Assembly: GCA_013824715.1 (NCBI GenBank) | Contig: PNOH01000008.1 | Location: 62,001 to 126,000 of the forward strand | From: Odoribacter sp. | GTDB lineage: Bacteria; Bacteroidota; Bacteroidia; Bacteroidales; Prolixibacteraceae | Length of the DNA stretch: 64,000 nt | Direction of reading: 5' to 3' | Shown: positions 44,469 through 53,649 of the stretch, piece after piece | Numbering within the stretch: position 1 is the stretch's first letter | How the letters are laid out: each line of letters begins with the position of its first letter | Translations under genes and position numbers: made by a program | The notes under the pieces: model-generated | The model's input: the letters and a program-made list of their open reading frames with translations, nothing else | Told to the model about the DNA's origin: nothing | Databases searched by the model: none

Positions 44469-45347
44469 ATGAGCATTTTAGTCAATAAAGATACAAAGCT
44501 GGTTGTTCAGGGAATAACCGGACGGGATGGTAAATTTCATACAGGTCGTATGACCGAATACGGAACCAATGTGGTCGCCGGTGTTTCTCCGGGAAAAGAA
44601 GGCGAAACGGTTGAAGGAGTTCCTGTATTTAACTCGGTCGAAAATGCAGTAAAAGCTACCGGCGCAAATACCTCAATCATTTTTGTACCTGCTGCTTATG
44701 CCGCAGATGCCATTCTTGAAGCTTCGGAAGCAGGAATAAAACTGGTAGTTGCAATTAGTGAAGGTGTTCCTATTCAGGATATGATTCGGGTTACCCCGAT
44801 CCTGAAGCAAAATGGCACGCTCTTAATTGGGCCAAATTGCCCCGGATTAATCACGCCGGGTGAAGCATTGGTTGGAATTTTACCTGCTATGATCTTTAAA
44901 GAAGGAAATATCGGATTTATTTCGCGCAGCGGTACATTAACCTATGAAGTGGTAAATTTACTGACGCTGAGCGATTTCGGTCAAACTACTGTTGTAGGTA
45001 TTGGTGGCGATCCGGTTGCCGGATTATATTTCATTGATCTACTCGAACTTTTTGAAAATGACCCCGACACGATAGCTGTTGTTCTGATCGGCGAAATTGG
45101 TGGTGATGCCGAAGAGCAGGCAGCTCAGTTTATCGCAGAAAAAATGACCAAACCGGTGGTTGCATTTATTGCCGGACAAACAGCTCCTCCCGGCAAACGC
45201 ATGGGACACGCCGGAGCAATCATTTCAAGCGGGTCGGGAACTGCTGAAGAAAAAATTGCAGCCTTTAACAAAGCGGGAGTTCCTGTTGCCAAAGAACCGG
45301 CAGAAATACCGGAACTGCTGAGGAAAAAACTGGCAGAATTGAAATAG
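44469..45347 (+). CDS. sucD: Succinate-CoA ligase, alpha subunit
   Basis: The 292-residue subunit binds CoA and carries the phosphohistidine. Motifs are [51 protein letters not shown] and the phosphohistidine loop [11 protein letters not shown] near residue 245. It is the partner of SucC. The stop is followed by a GGTCAGTGGTCAGTCGCAGT element and another heptad array. Confidence 0.95.
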   Translation: MSILVNKDTKLVVQGITGRDGKFHTGRMTEYGTNVVAGVSPGKEGETVEGVPVFNSVENAVKATGANTSIIFVPAAYAADAILEASEAGIKLVVAISEGVPIQDMIRVTPILKQNGTLLIGPNCPGLITPGEALVGILPAMIFKEGNIGFISRSGTLTYEVVNLLTLSDFGQTTVVGIGGDPVAGLYFIDLLELFENDPDTIAVVLIGEIGGDAEEQAAQFIAEKMTKPVVAFIAGQTAPPGKRMGHAGAIISSGSGTAEEKIAAFNKAGVPVAKEPAEIPELLRKKLAELK

Positions 45348-45441
45348 TGGTCAGTGGTCAGTCGCAGTTGGTTGTAAAAAATGTTACGAGATACGTGTTA
45401 CGAGTTAGGCAGAATGCAACACGCAACCCGTACCCCGAAAC
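45348..45441. repeat. Post-stop element plus heptanucleotide array after sucD
   Basis: TCAGTGGTCAGTCGCAGTTG follows the stop. Then TTACGAG, ATACGTG, TTACGAG and, in the other sense, ACGCAACCCGTACCCCGAAAC. Same composite order as after pepT (31642). Confidence 0.55.
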
Positions 45442-45551
45442 TTTCTAACTGAAATCTAAAAGAAAACACTTCACTTAAGAAATTCCATCGAAAAGAGGCA
45501 GCCGTTAGGTTTGCCTTTTTTTCGTAAATTCGGACTTTCAATCGGGATGGC

Positions 45552-46565
45552 ATGCTGAAAAACCTCAAAATTGACTCTGAATCTGAAGTGCCTAAATACA
45601 AACAGGTTGTTGATCTGTTCATTTCTGACATTGAAGCGGGTATCTTCAGGCAGGGACAGCGTATTCCATCCATAAACGAAACGAGTGAAGAACTGCTGTT
45701 ATCGCGCGATACGGTTGAAAAAGCTTACGTTTATATGAAGAAGAAAGGCATTTTGTCGGCGGTTCGCGGAAAAGGCTATTACATCAATCAGGTTAATGTA
45801 AGTAAAAAACTCAAAATTTGTCTGATATTTAATAAGCTAAGCAATTACAAACGAAGCATTTATTATTCTTTTGTAAAAACAATGGGCGCTAAAGCCAGTG
45901 TTGATGTACATATTTACAACTACGATCTGGATGAATTCGAAGCCATCGTTAACAACAGCCTCAACCATTACGACTATTTTGTAATTCTGCCGCATTTCAG
46001 GAACGAAAATGCCGGTATCAGCGAAGTCATTAAAAAAATTCCGCGCGAAAAAGTGTTAATTGTTGATCGCTTTCTGGAAGAATTGAAAGACTATCCGTTA
46101 GTTTATCAGGAATACGATAAAGATATCCAGTCGGCTTTAACTTGTGGCATAGACCTTCTGCAGAAATACAGCCGCTTGAATCTTGTTTTTCCGCAAGCCG
46201 AATACTACCCGCCATACATAGTTCGCGGGTTTCGCATTTTTTGTCAGATACACGGGTTCGACTGTACAATTATTGATGGAATGGAAGATACCGAAATCAG
46301 CCAGGGCGAAGCTTACATCATTGTTTCCGACGACGATTTGTATGCCTTTATCCGGAAAATCAAGCAAAAAAACTGGACCCTTGGAAAAGATTGTGGTGTG
46401 GTGGCCTACAACGAAAATCAGGTGAAAGAAATTTTATGCGATGGAATAACCACCATCTCGACCAACCATGAAGAAATCGGGCAACTGGCCGCACGGATGA
46501 TTCTCACCAAAAAATTCGAACGGATAAAAAGCCCGTTTCAGTTCATCCGGAGGAATTCGCTGTAA
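45552..46565 (+). CDS. GntR-family regulator with periplasmic-binding-like sensor
   Basis: The 337-residue protein has a GntR winged helix at residues 10-78 (PKYKQVVDLFISDIEAG, RQGQRIPSINETSEELLLSRDTVEKAY, MKKKGILSAVRGKGYYI). A LacI-like effector domain follows (KICLIFNKLSNYKRSIYYSFVKTMG, GVVAYNENQVKEILCDGITTISTN). This arrangement is frequent in Bacteroidota sugar regulators. The ligand and target are unknown; no transport or sugar genes are next to it. The gene at 46693 follows after a short gap and could be its target, but that is a guess. Confidence 0.85.
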   Translation: MLKNLKIDSESEVPKYKQVVDLFISDIEAGIFRQGQRIPSINETSEELLLSRDTVEKAYVYMKKKGILSAVRGKGYYINQVNVSKKLKICLIFNKLSNYKRSIYYSFVKTMGAKASVDVHIYNYDLDEFEAIVNNSLNHYDYFVILPHFRNENAGISEVIKKIPREKVLIVDRFLEELKDYPLVYQEYDKDIQSALTCGIDLLQKYSRLNLVFPQAEYYPPYIVRGFRIFCQIHGFDCTIIDGMEDTEISQGEAYIIVSDDDLYAFIRKIKQKNWTLGKDCGVVAYNENQVKEILCDGITTISTNHEEIGQLAARMILTKKFERIKSPFQFIRRNSL

Positions 46566-46692
46566 ATGAGTTGGCAGTCGCAGGGATCAGATATTTTGTT
46601 ACATGTTGCGGATTACGTGTTTTTTTTCTTTGATTGCTATTTTTTGATAATTTAGAGCCTTTCAATTTTGAAGCCAACCTATTCATTTTAAT

Positions 46693-48744
46693 ATGACCAG
46701 AAATTTCATCCTCATTTTAGCTTGTGTTGTTATGATTTCAGCCTGCCATTCAACATTTCGGAAACAAAGCGCCCCTACTCCATCAGGTATTTCAGATGCC
46801 ACCATTGCCGGCGCCATCAAGTCAATCAACGATCAAAATCCGGGCGGCAACGCTGCGGTAATCGAAAAAGGTATCCAACATGCAGCCTCGCTTTGGCGCG
46901 ATGCCGATGGAACACCGGAAGATTTCGTGAAATTCTGCAATGAAAATTACATGGCCGATCCGATCCAAAAGGAAGCTTCTTTCAGAAGATTTTCAGAATA
47001 TCTGGAATCCTTGTTTGGCCATTTTAACAAACTTAGCCTTGATATGCAGGAAAATGTGACACTCCTGAAAGGTGATGTGTTGTCTTTCGATCCGCTTTTT
47101 GCGGGCTACAATCCCGGCGCTCACCTGATGAACGACCTTTATGAAAACAAGATTGCCTTTATCGTTGCTCTCAACTTTCCATATTACTCTACGGAAGAAA
47201 AAAATACTTCAGGCTTGGACTGGACTCCACTCGAATGGGGTTATGCCCGTTTGGGCGATGTGTTCAGCTCACGGGTGCCGTCCGAACTGGTTCAGCAGGA
47301 ATCTAAGGTAGCTGCTGAATCTGATGCCTACATCGCCGACTACAATATTTATATGGGGAATTTGCTGAATAAGGACAACGAAAAACTATTCCCTGAAAAT
47401 ATGGTACTTCTGAGTCACTGGAACCTGCGCGACGAAATCAAGGCCAACTATGCCAACAAGGAAGTTGGATTTGAAAAGCAGGCATTAATTTATCAGGTGA
47501 TGGAGCGGATTGTTGATCAGACGATTCCGAAAGTGGTAATTAACTCAGGGAAACAGGACTGGAACCCGATCACCAACGAGGTTTCTGTTTCTGGCTCAGT
47601 AATTGAAAGTCCGGATGAAACCGATGAACGCTATCAGCAAATCCTGAATACTTTTCATGTTTATCAGGCTGTTGATCCTTTTAATCCGGATATGAACACT
47701 GCTATTCAGCGAGCATTTTCTTCAGGAATGCAAATTCCTCAACCCGAAGTACAGAAGCTGTTCAACGAATTTTTAAGTTCTTCCCAAATTCAGGAAGTGG
47801 CCGCAATCATCAAAAAACGGCTGGGTCGGGAGCTGTCGCCCTGGGACATCTGGTACGACGGATTTAAAGCCCGGAGCTCCTTTAACGAGGAGATGCTGAA
47901 TTCGATCACCGAAAAGAAATACCCTAATGCCGCGGCATTGGAAGCCGACCTGGAAAACATTTTACTTAAACTCGGGTTCACAAAAGAAAAAGCTACTTTT
48001 ATTGCCTCACGTGTTTCGGTTGATCCTGCCCGTGGTTCCGGCCATGCCTGGGGAGCTTCAATGAAAAGTGAAAAAGCCCACTTGCGTACCCGCATTCCGG
48101 CTTCAGGCATGAACTACAAGGGTTACAACATTGCTATTCACGAATTCGGGCATAATGTGGAACAAACCATTTCGCTGAACGAAGTGCCGAATTACATGAT
48201 CAACGGTGTTCCTAACACTGCATTTACCGAAGCGCTGGCCTTCGTGTTTCAGGAACGCGACTTATTTTTGCTGAACATGAAAGACCCGAATCCGGACAAA
48301 GAATTCCTGAAAACGCTGGATATTTTTTGGTCGCTCTACGAAATTATGGGCGTTTCGATGGTTGATATGAAAATGTGGCAATGGCTGTATGCCAATCCGG
48401 CCAGCACTGCTGAAGAGTTGAAACAGACGGTCCTGCAAATTAGCAAAGACGTCTGGAACGCCTATTACGCGCCGGTTTTCGGACAGAAAGACCAGACTAT
48501 TCTGGGGATTTATTCACACATGGTCAATTCGCCGATGTACCTGCCCAACTATGCTTTTGGTCACCTCATTCATTTCCAGCTCGAAGAACATTTTAAAACC
48601 CACGAATTTGCTCCTGAAGTGTTGCGCATTTACGCCCTGGGACAACTCACACCCAACGAATGGATGAAACAGGCTGTTGGGGCGCCCCTCTCGAACGAAG
48701 CGATTCTGAAAGCTGCCGATGTGGCGATTGAAAAGATGAAATAG
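46693..48744 (+). CDS. Lipoprotein with HEFGHN metalloprotease motif
   Basis: The 683-residue protein begins with a lipoprotein signal (CVVMISAC, Cys17). Residues 483-488 read HEFGHN, a gluzincin-type zinc site. A nearby Glu in TEALAFVF (about 30 residues on) could be the third ligand. The remainder is mostly helical and ends LKAADVAIEKMK. I infer a surface or periplasmic zinc peptidase. I do not recognise the family by name. It is a single gene. Confidence 0.75.
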   Translation: MTRNFILILACVVMISACHSTFRKQSAPTPSGISDATIAGAIKSINDQNPGGNAAVIEKGIQHAASLWRDADGTPEDFVKFCNENYMADPIQKEASFRRFSEYLESLFGHFNKLSLDMQENVTLLKGDVLSFDPLFAGYNPGAHLMNDLYENKIAFIVALNFPYYSTEEKNTSGLDWTPLEWGYARLGDVFSSRVPSELVQQESKVAAESDAYIADYNIYMGNLLNKDNEKLFPENMVLLSHWNLRDEIKANYANKEVGFEKQALIYQVMERIVDQTIPKVVINSGKQDWNPITNEVSVSGSVIESPDETDERYQQILNTFHVYQAVDPFNPDMNTAIQRAFSSGMQIPQPEVQKLFNEFLSSSQIQEVAAIIKKRLGRELSPWDIWYDGFKARSSFNEEMLNSITEKKYPNAAALEADLENILLKLGFTKEKATFIASRVSVDPARGSGHAWGASMKSEKAHLRTRIPASGMNYKGYNIAIHEFGHNVEQTISLNEVPNYMINGVPNTAFTEALAFVFQERDLFLLNMKDPNPDKEFLKTLDIFWSLYEIMGVSMVDMKMWQWLYANPASTAEELKQTVLQISKDVWNAYYAPVFGQKDQTILGIYSHMVNSPMYLPNYAFGHLIHFQLEEHFKTHEFAPEVLRIYALGQLTPNEWMKQAVGAPLSNEAILKAADVAIEKMK

Positions 48745-48927
48745 TGTTCGGTCACAGTGTACAGTCGCAGAATATGCCATAGCAAGTGGATTGATAAACA
48801 AGGAAGAGCTCATTCAAAGCGTCATTGGTAACAACCAAATGGAAAGTGGTAATCTGTAGTTAAAATAGCCGCATTAGCGGTGAAAGTTTGGTTTATAACT
48901 ATTTTGGCTCATTATAAATTTTCACCT

Positions 48928-49312
48928 ATGAAGATTTTTTTTAACATCATTCTGATCACCCTCCTTTTTGGCTGCTCCACCGAAAAGAAACCTTCCGGTC
49001 CACTCATTACGCTAACCATTTACCGACTCGACAGAAATACGGTAACCCTCACCACAATAGCCAAAAACATCAGTAAAGACACTATTAGCTGGGGACTGTG
49101 GCACAATACCCGAATGAACGGTTGGGATGCTGTTTTTGTACAGGCCGATTCTGCTGAATTACGAAAAACTGACCACTATAACCGGGATGGCATTCAAAAG
49201 CCCCAACTTCAGTTCCGCGACGGATTTTACTAGCGAAACCTGGGAGATTTTGCCCGGAACCGGCTTACAAAAAAACAGTGAACTTCCTGAAGAAATAAAA
49301 GTTAAATTGTAA
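48928..49312 (+). pseudogene. Small lipoprotein gene, probably frameshifted
   Basis: The first frame starts at 48928 with a lipoprotein signal (LITLLFGC) and stops at 49233. Removing one T from the TTTT at about 49224-49227 would join it to the frame that reads FTSETWEILPGTGLQKN and on to IKVKL at 49312. The joined product would be about 127 residues. A +1 slip in a T-run, or a sequencing error, explains the break. No function is recognised. Confidence 0.5.
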
Positions 49313-49444
49313 CGAACATGTTGACGGCAATACAAATACCTATGAAAATAATTCTCAACAACATGTGAGTTCCATCAGGCAATTAAAAACAAATTATATA
49401 CTGATGAAATAATATCATTTTATTCACACCTAAAAACCTAACAG

Positions 49445-49912
49445 ATGAAAAAACTCATTTATTTACTGGTACTTTCAACGCTCTCAATGGCCACAATGGC
49501 TGAGGGGATTGATTTTTCGGGAACATGGAAACTGAACAATGAAAAAAGCACCTTATTCGAACAGTTCAGCCTGGCGCCAAGCCAGTTGATCCTGATCCAG
49601 ACAGCCGATACACTTCTGGTGGAAAAGCATGGAAATTTTCAGGGACAGGATTATGTGACCAAAGACAAGTTTAGCCTCGATGGCAAGGAATGTATCAATC
49701 CTGGCATGATGGACAGCAAAAAAACCTCCACTGCCATTTGGTCGGAAGATAGGAAAATACTGACCATTTCGAGCAAAGTACCAACGCAGGACGGCGGCGA
49801 GGCAACCATCAAGGAAGTTTACCAGATGGAAGAAAGCAGCCTGAAATTGCTGTTCAATGCAGCCTCGTCGATGGGCGAGATGTCGGAAACCTACCTGCTC
49901 GACAAACAGTAA
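49445..49912 (+). CDS. Secreted small beta-rich protein (hypothetical)
   Basis: The 155-residue product has a signal peptide (1-19, ending MAEG) and alternating strands starting with FSGTWKLNNEKST. That layout is common in lipocalin-like secreted proteins of Bacteroidota. No active site is visible. A strong terminator follows at 49953. Confidence 0.7.
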   Translation: MKKLIYLLVLSTLSMATMAEGIDFSGTWKLNNEKSTLFEQFSLAPSQLILIQTADTLLVEKHGNFQGQDYVTKDKFSLDGKECINPGMMDSKKTSTAIWSEDRKILTISSKVPTQDGGEATIKEVYQMEESSLKLLFNAASSMGEMSETYLLDKQ

Positions 49913-49952
49913 AGGGGCCGGACTTCGTCTGTCCAGAGAACCCATATCAAAT

Positions 49953-49984
49953 ACCGGATGACTAGATGTTATCCGGTTTTTTTT
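49953..49984 (+). terminator. Rho-independent terminator
   Basis: ACCGGAT and ATCCGGT form a 7-bp stem with an 11-nt loop, followed directly by eight T. It ends the gene at 49445-49912. Confidence 0.8.
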
Positions 49985-50025
49985 GCCTGAAATTTCGTGC
50001 AAATCGCTGCTTTTTCGGGCATTAG

Positions 50026-50062
50026 TGACGTACACAGCAAGGAAATACGGAGTTATTAATCT
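50026..50062 (+). pseudogene. Degenerate vsr 5' fragment, leftmost copy
   Basis: The sequence GACGTACACAGCAAGGAAAT, then ACGGAGTTATTAA, matches the start of the vsr-type fragments at 50878-51530 and decodes to DVHSKEIRSY plus a stop. It lies just outside the EcsC gene, whose other side carries the next copy (50878). The EcsC gene is therefore bracketed by direct copies. Confidence 0.55.
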
Positions 50063-50073
50063 CTCACTGCTTT

Positions 50074-50814
50074 CTATAAATGTTTTAGGTTCAAGTCATT
50101 ATTCAATAGTCGCATGCGGTAAGCATTCATGGCAGTTAGCCCCAATTTTTTAATCAAGCGGGAGTTAACCACGAATCCAACAGGCGCACCTATAATGGGT
50201 ATAAGCTGAGCCATCTTTGCAAGGTCAATATAGTCCCGGTATTCCTGCTGAAAATTTCGCCAGTCAAATTGATTGATATCTTCAGGAAGTTCTTTGCTCT
50301 TCTGATCCCAGTCAACCATTTCGAGATAAATTTTTCGCCTGTGTACATGACTTGAGAATGCCAGCTCAAAAATATGCAACAGGAAAACCCTTTCTTTATA
50401 ATCGGCCACATTAAATCCATACATCGAAGAAATATCGAACAGCAATTTCAGTTTAAGACCAATTAAAATGGGGAAGTCTGCAAGGCCAAGCAATATACCA
50501 CCTGCACCGGTAATTCCACCTTCAACTGCAGCAGTGGTTCTGTAAAATTCTATTCTTTGATTTACTGCGGCTTCACATGCCTTTAATGATTCGTATGTTA
50601 AAGGTTTGGCAGTAGTATGGGTAGCTCCGAATAAAACACCCCGTATCATTTGCTTGATGGTTGTTGTTATGGCCCGATGGATTTTTTCAGGTATCCATGT
50701 ATTGATCTTTACCTGTACCTCTTTGGATAGCCAGTTGAAAAGAGAAGGGCGCTGAAGCATTTGCTTTTGCCAGACTGTTAATTCTGAAAGTATCTGTTTC
50801 TGATAGTAATCCAT
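50074..50814 (-). CDS. EcsC-family protein
   Basis: The 246-residue product has the EcsC family core GGITGAGGILLGLADFPILIGLKLKLLFDISSMYG near residues 95-130. N-terminal helices come before it and LIPIIGAPVGFVVNSRLIKKLG comes late. EcsC was named in the Bacillus ecs locus; its role is not known in Bacteroidota. It sits inside the array of vsr 5' fragments, with a copy on each side, and runs opposite to vsr. I read it as a guest gene. Confidence 0.85.
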   Translation of the reverse strand: MDYYQKQILSELTVWQKQMLQRPSLFNWLSKEVQVKINTWIPEKIHRAITTTIKQMIRGVLFGATHTTAKPLTYESLKACEAAVNQRIEFYRTTAAVEGGITGAGGILLGLADFPILIGLKLKLLFDISSMYGFNVADYKERVFLLHIFELAFSSHVHRRKIYLEMVDWDQKSKELPEDINQFDWRNFQQEYRDYIDLAKMAQLIPIIGAPVGFVVNSRLIKKLGLTAMNAYRMRLLNNDLNLKHL

Positions 50815-50877
50815 TGTAAACTGTTTTCAGTTTTAATACAAAGTTAACGAACCATCCAACAGTATATCACTTTTTTA

Positions 50878-51698
50878 TTACCGACGTACACAGCAAGGAA
50901 ATACTAAAGCCCCCTAATCCCCCAAACGGGGGACTTCACGCACTGCAAAACAATTTTTGATTCACTTTTTTTAGAAATAGGACTTACCATACTTCGACCG
51001 CTTATCCCCTTCCCTTTTTTGGGGAAGGGTTAGGGATGGGGCGATAAAACTCCTACTTTTACCTCCATGACCGACGTGCACAGCAAGAAAATACGGAGTT
51101 ATAACATGAGCCCCCTAAATCCCCCCTGTCTCGTCCGTCAGGCGGGCAAACAAGGGATTTAGCATCCTGCAAACCAATTTTTGATTCGCTTTTTTTAGAA
51201 ATAGGACTTACCAATCTTCGACCGCTTATCCCCTTCCCTTTTTTGGGGAAGGGTTAGGGATGGGGCAGTAAAACTCCTACCTTTACCTCCATGACCGACG
51301 TACACAGCAAGGAAATACGGAGTTGTAATGAGTAAAAGCCCCCTAAATCCCCCATAGCGGGGGACTTTGCATCCTGCAAAATCAGTGCGAATTTTCTTTA
51401 AAGATCAAATATTCAGAACTTCGACAATCTGTTCCCTTCCCTTTTTTGGGGAAGGGCTAGGGATGGGGCGATAAAACTCCTACCTTTACCTTCATGACCG
51501 ATGTGCATAGCAAGGAAATACGGAGTTATAATAAGTAAAAGCCCCCTAAATCCCCCAAAACGGGGGACTTTGCATCTTGCAAACCAATTTCATATTCGCT
51601 CTTTTGAAACTCAACTTTCCGAATCTCCACAATCTGTCCCCTTCCCTTTCTTGGGGAAGGGTTAGGGATGGGGCAGTAAAACTCCTACCTTTACCTCC
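50878..51698 (+). repeat. Array of vsr promoter/5'-end copies with C-rich repeats
   Basis: Four units of about 190-225 bp precede vsr. Each begins with a vsr-like start (MTDVHSKEIRSY at 51067, 51291 and 51494; a degenerate one at 50878). AGCCCCCTAAATCCCCC with a GGGGGACTT partner follows. Next come a variable stretch and CCCTTCCC-TTTTTT-GGGGAAGGG. The last part is ATAAAACTCCTACCTTTACC, directly before the next ATG. Spacing between the ATGs is 224, 203 and 205 bp. The last unit delivers the promoter-like TACCTTTAC to the true vsr. None of the fragments can encode more than about 20 residues. Confidence 0.75.
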
Positions 51699-52112
51699 AT
51701 GACCGACGTGCACGATTCTGCTACCCGAAGCTACAACATGAGCCGCATCAAAGGCAAAAACACCAAACCGGAAATGTTGGTGCGGAAATTCCTTTTTGCC
51801 AATGGTTTCCGTTACCGACTAAACGTAAAAGACCTTCCCGGAAAACCTGACATTGTACTTCCAAAATATAAAACCGTCATTTTTATAAACGGCTGCTTTT
51901 GGCACGGACACAAAGGCTGTCGTTATTTTGTTCTCCCCAAAACCCGCGCTGAATGGTGGTTGCAAAAAATTACCGATACCCAAATCCGTGATCATCTGGA
52001 TGAACATGAATTGGAAAATCTTGGATGGAAAGTTATTGTAGTTTGGGAATGCCAGTTAAAGAAAACAAACCTATCAGCCACATTATCAAGTCTCATATCT
52101 AAGATTTGCTAA
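51699..52112 (+). CDS. vsr: Very short patch repair endonuclease Vsr
   Basis: The 137-residue enzyme cuts next to T:G mismatches that arise when 5-methylcytosine deaminates. Motifs are NMSRIKGKNTKPEMLVRKFLFANGFRYRL, the catalytic Asp in LPGKPDIVLP (D51), and the zinc/His cluster NGCFWHGHKGC (C66, H69, H71, C74). A C-terminal WECQLKK follows. Vsr is normally paired with a Dcm-type methylase, here two genes downstream. Its own N-terminus (MTDVHDSATRSYNMS) differs from that of the upstream fragments (MTDVHSKEIRSY). Confidence 0.95.
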   Translation: MTDVHDSATRSYNMSRIKGKNTKPEMLVRKFLFANGFRYRLNVKDLPGKPDIVLPKYKTVIFINGCFWHGHKGCRYFVLPKTRAEWWLQKITDTQIRDHLDEHELENLGWKVIVVWECQLKKTNLSATLSSLISKIC

Positions 52113-52137
52113 CACTAACATTTACTTAAAAATTCAA

Positions 52138-52171
52138 AGTCACTTTGGTTTAATAAAATCAAAATGTGACT
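52138..52171. promoter_or_regulatory. Candidate operator of the restriction-modification operon
   Basis: AGTCAC (52138-52143) and GTGACT (52166-52171) are inverted, with TTTG/CAAAA continuing the symmetry, 46 bp before the HTH gene. Restriction controllers bind such repeats. It could also be a simple hairpin. Confidence 0.35.
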
Positions 52172-52216
52172 CATAATCCGTTGACCCATAATCAACACTA
52201 AAATACTTTTAACAAC

Positions 52217-52438
52217 ATGGATATACAAGTAAAAATCGGCTTGCGCATTAAAGAATTGCGGAAAGCCAAAGGGCTATCACAGGAACAATTAGCATTAAAA
52301 GCTGAGATAGACCGAACCTATATGGCGAGTGTGGAAAACGGTAAAAGAAATGTTGCGGTGGTCAATGTTGAAAAGATAATTGGGGCACTGGGAGAGAATT
52401 TTGAATCATTTTTTAAAGGTTTTGACAAGGAACAGTAA
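52217..52438 (+). CDS. XRE-family HTH regulator of the restriction system
   Basis: The 73-residue product is one HTH_3 domain: IGLRIKELRKAKGLSQEQLALKAEIDRTYMASVENGKRN. Size and place fit a controller (C) protein that delays the nuclease. Its stop overlaps the methylase start by one base (TAATG), so translation is coupled. The AGTCAC/GTGACT repeat upstream is a possible site. Direct proof is lacking. Confidence 0.85.
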   Translation: MDIQVKIGLRIKELRKAKGLSQEQLALKAEIDRTYMASVENGKRNVAVVNVEKIIGALGENFESFFKGFDKEQ

Positions 52439-53649
52439 TGGCAAAGACAAAATACACAGCATTAAAAAAAATACTGGAGTTAAAACCTGAAAATGACGAC
52501 AAAAATCAACAGGCAGCCTTAACTCATTATTTGCAATGTGGAGATGAAGAGTATTTGAAAATGATCACTGAGGAAAGTAATGTAATCTATCTTTCAAAAA
52601 TATCTCAGTTACAAAGGAAACCGCTAAAACAAGAATTCCAGCAATCCATAGTTTGGGATGTTCCATTTCCACCAACAGAAAATCCAAGATTTACATTCAT
52701 TGATTTATTCGCCGGGATTGGTGGAATAAGGTTAGCTTATCAGAATACTGGTGGCAAATGTGTATTTTCTTCTGAGTACTATAAATTTGCAAAAATAACT
52801 TATGAAGCTAATTTTGGAGAAGTACCATTTGGCGACATTACTACTATCGATGAAAGGCTAATTCCAAAACATGATATTTTGCTTGCAGGATTTCCATGCC
52901 AGCCATTTTCAATCGCTGGTGTATCAAAGAAAAATGCATTAGGCAGAGCACACGGCTTCCTCGATGAAACACAGGGAACTTTATTTTTTGACATTGCCAG
53001 AATCCTAAATGAGAAACGTCCTAAAGCTTTCATGCTGGAGAATGTTAAAAATCTAATCTCGCATGACAAGAAAAGAACCTTTAAGGTCATTAAGTATGCA
53101 CTTGAAGAACTGAATTATTCAATACACTTTAAAGTTCTCGACGGAAAGCATTTTGTGCCTCAACATAGAGAGAGGATTATTATAGTTGGATTTGACAAAG
53201 ATGTATATAAGGGTGAAGAGAAATTTAGTTTTCCAGAGTTAAAGAAACCTTCAAGAAAAATAAAAGAAATATTGGATAACAACCCAGAACCCAAATATAC
53301 ACTATCAGATAAACTTTGGAATTACTTACAAGAATATGCAGCGAAGCATAAAGCACAGGGCAATGGTTTTGGCTTTGGATTAGCAGATTTGAATGGAATA
53401 AGTAGGACAATGAGTGCCCGCTATTATAAAGATGGTGCAGAGATATTAATTCCTCAGCCAAATTCGAATCCCCGACGTCTCACGCCTCGTGAATGTGCAA
53501 GACTTCAAGGATTTCCAGATAATTTTCTAATTCCGGTATCTGACAATCAAGCCTATCGCCAGTTTGGAAATTCGGTTGTAACTCCATTAATTCAAGCGGT
53601 GGCCAAAGAACTTGTAAAAACCTTACTAAATGAACCAAATAGTAAATGA
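52438..53649 (+). CDS. dcm: DNA (cytosine-5) methyltransferase, Dcm/M.EcoRII-like
   Basis: The 403-residue enzyme has the C5 motifs in order: FIDLFAGIGGIRLA (about 87-100), catalytic GFPCQPFS (Cys154), FMLENVKNL, QHRERIIIVGF, the target-recognition region, and RQFGNSVV near the end. An N-terminal extension of about 80 residues precedes motif I, as in M.EcoRII and Dcm. Pairing with an EcoRII-like nuclease and Vsr suggests recognition of CCWGG; this is inference. The end overlaps the nuclease start by 20 bp. Confidence 0.93.
   Translation: MAKTKYTALKKILELKPENDDKNQQAALTHYLQCGDEEYLKMITEESNVIYLSKISQLQRKPLKQEFQQSIVWDVPFPPTENPRFTFIDLFAGIGGIRLAYQNTGGKCVFSSEYYKFAKITYEANFGEVPFGDITTIDERLIPKHDILLAGFPCQPFSIAGVSKKNALGRAHGFLDETQGTLFFDIARILNEKRPKAFMLENVKNLISHDKKRTFKVIKYALEELNYSIHFKVLDGKHFVPQHRERIIIVGFDKDVYKGEEKFSFPELKKPSRKIKEILDNNPEPKYTLSDKLWNYLQEYAAKHKAQGNGFGFGLADLNGISRTMSARYYKDGAEILIPQPNSNPRRLTPRECARLQGFPDNFLIPVSDNQAYRQFGNSVVTPLIQAVAKELVKTLLNEPNSK

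Noticed and set aside
50878-51698. Tandem units taken for a CRISPR array
   Set aside because: Units are 190-225 bp, diverged, and contain gene starts and hairpins; there are no short identical repeats with unique spacers and no cas genes.
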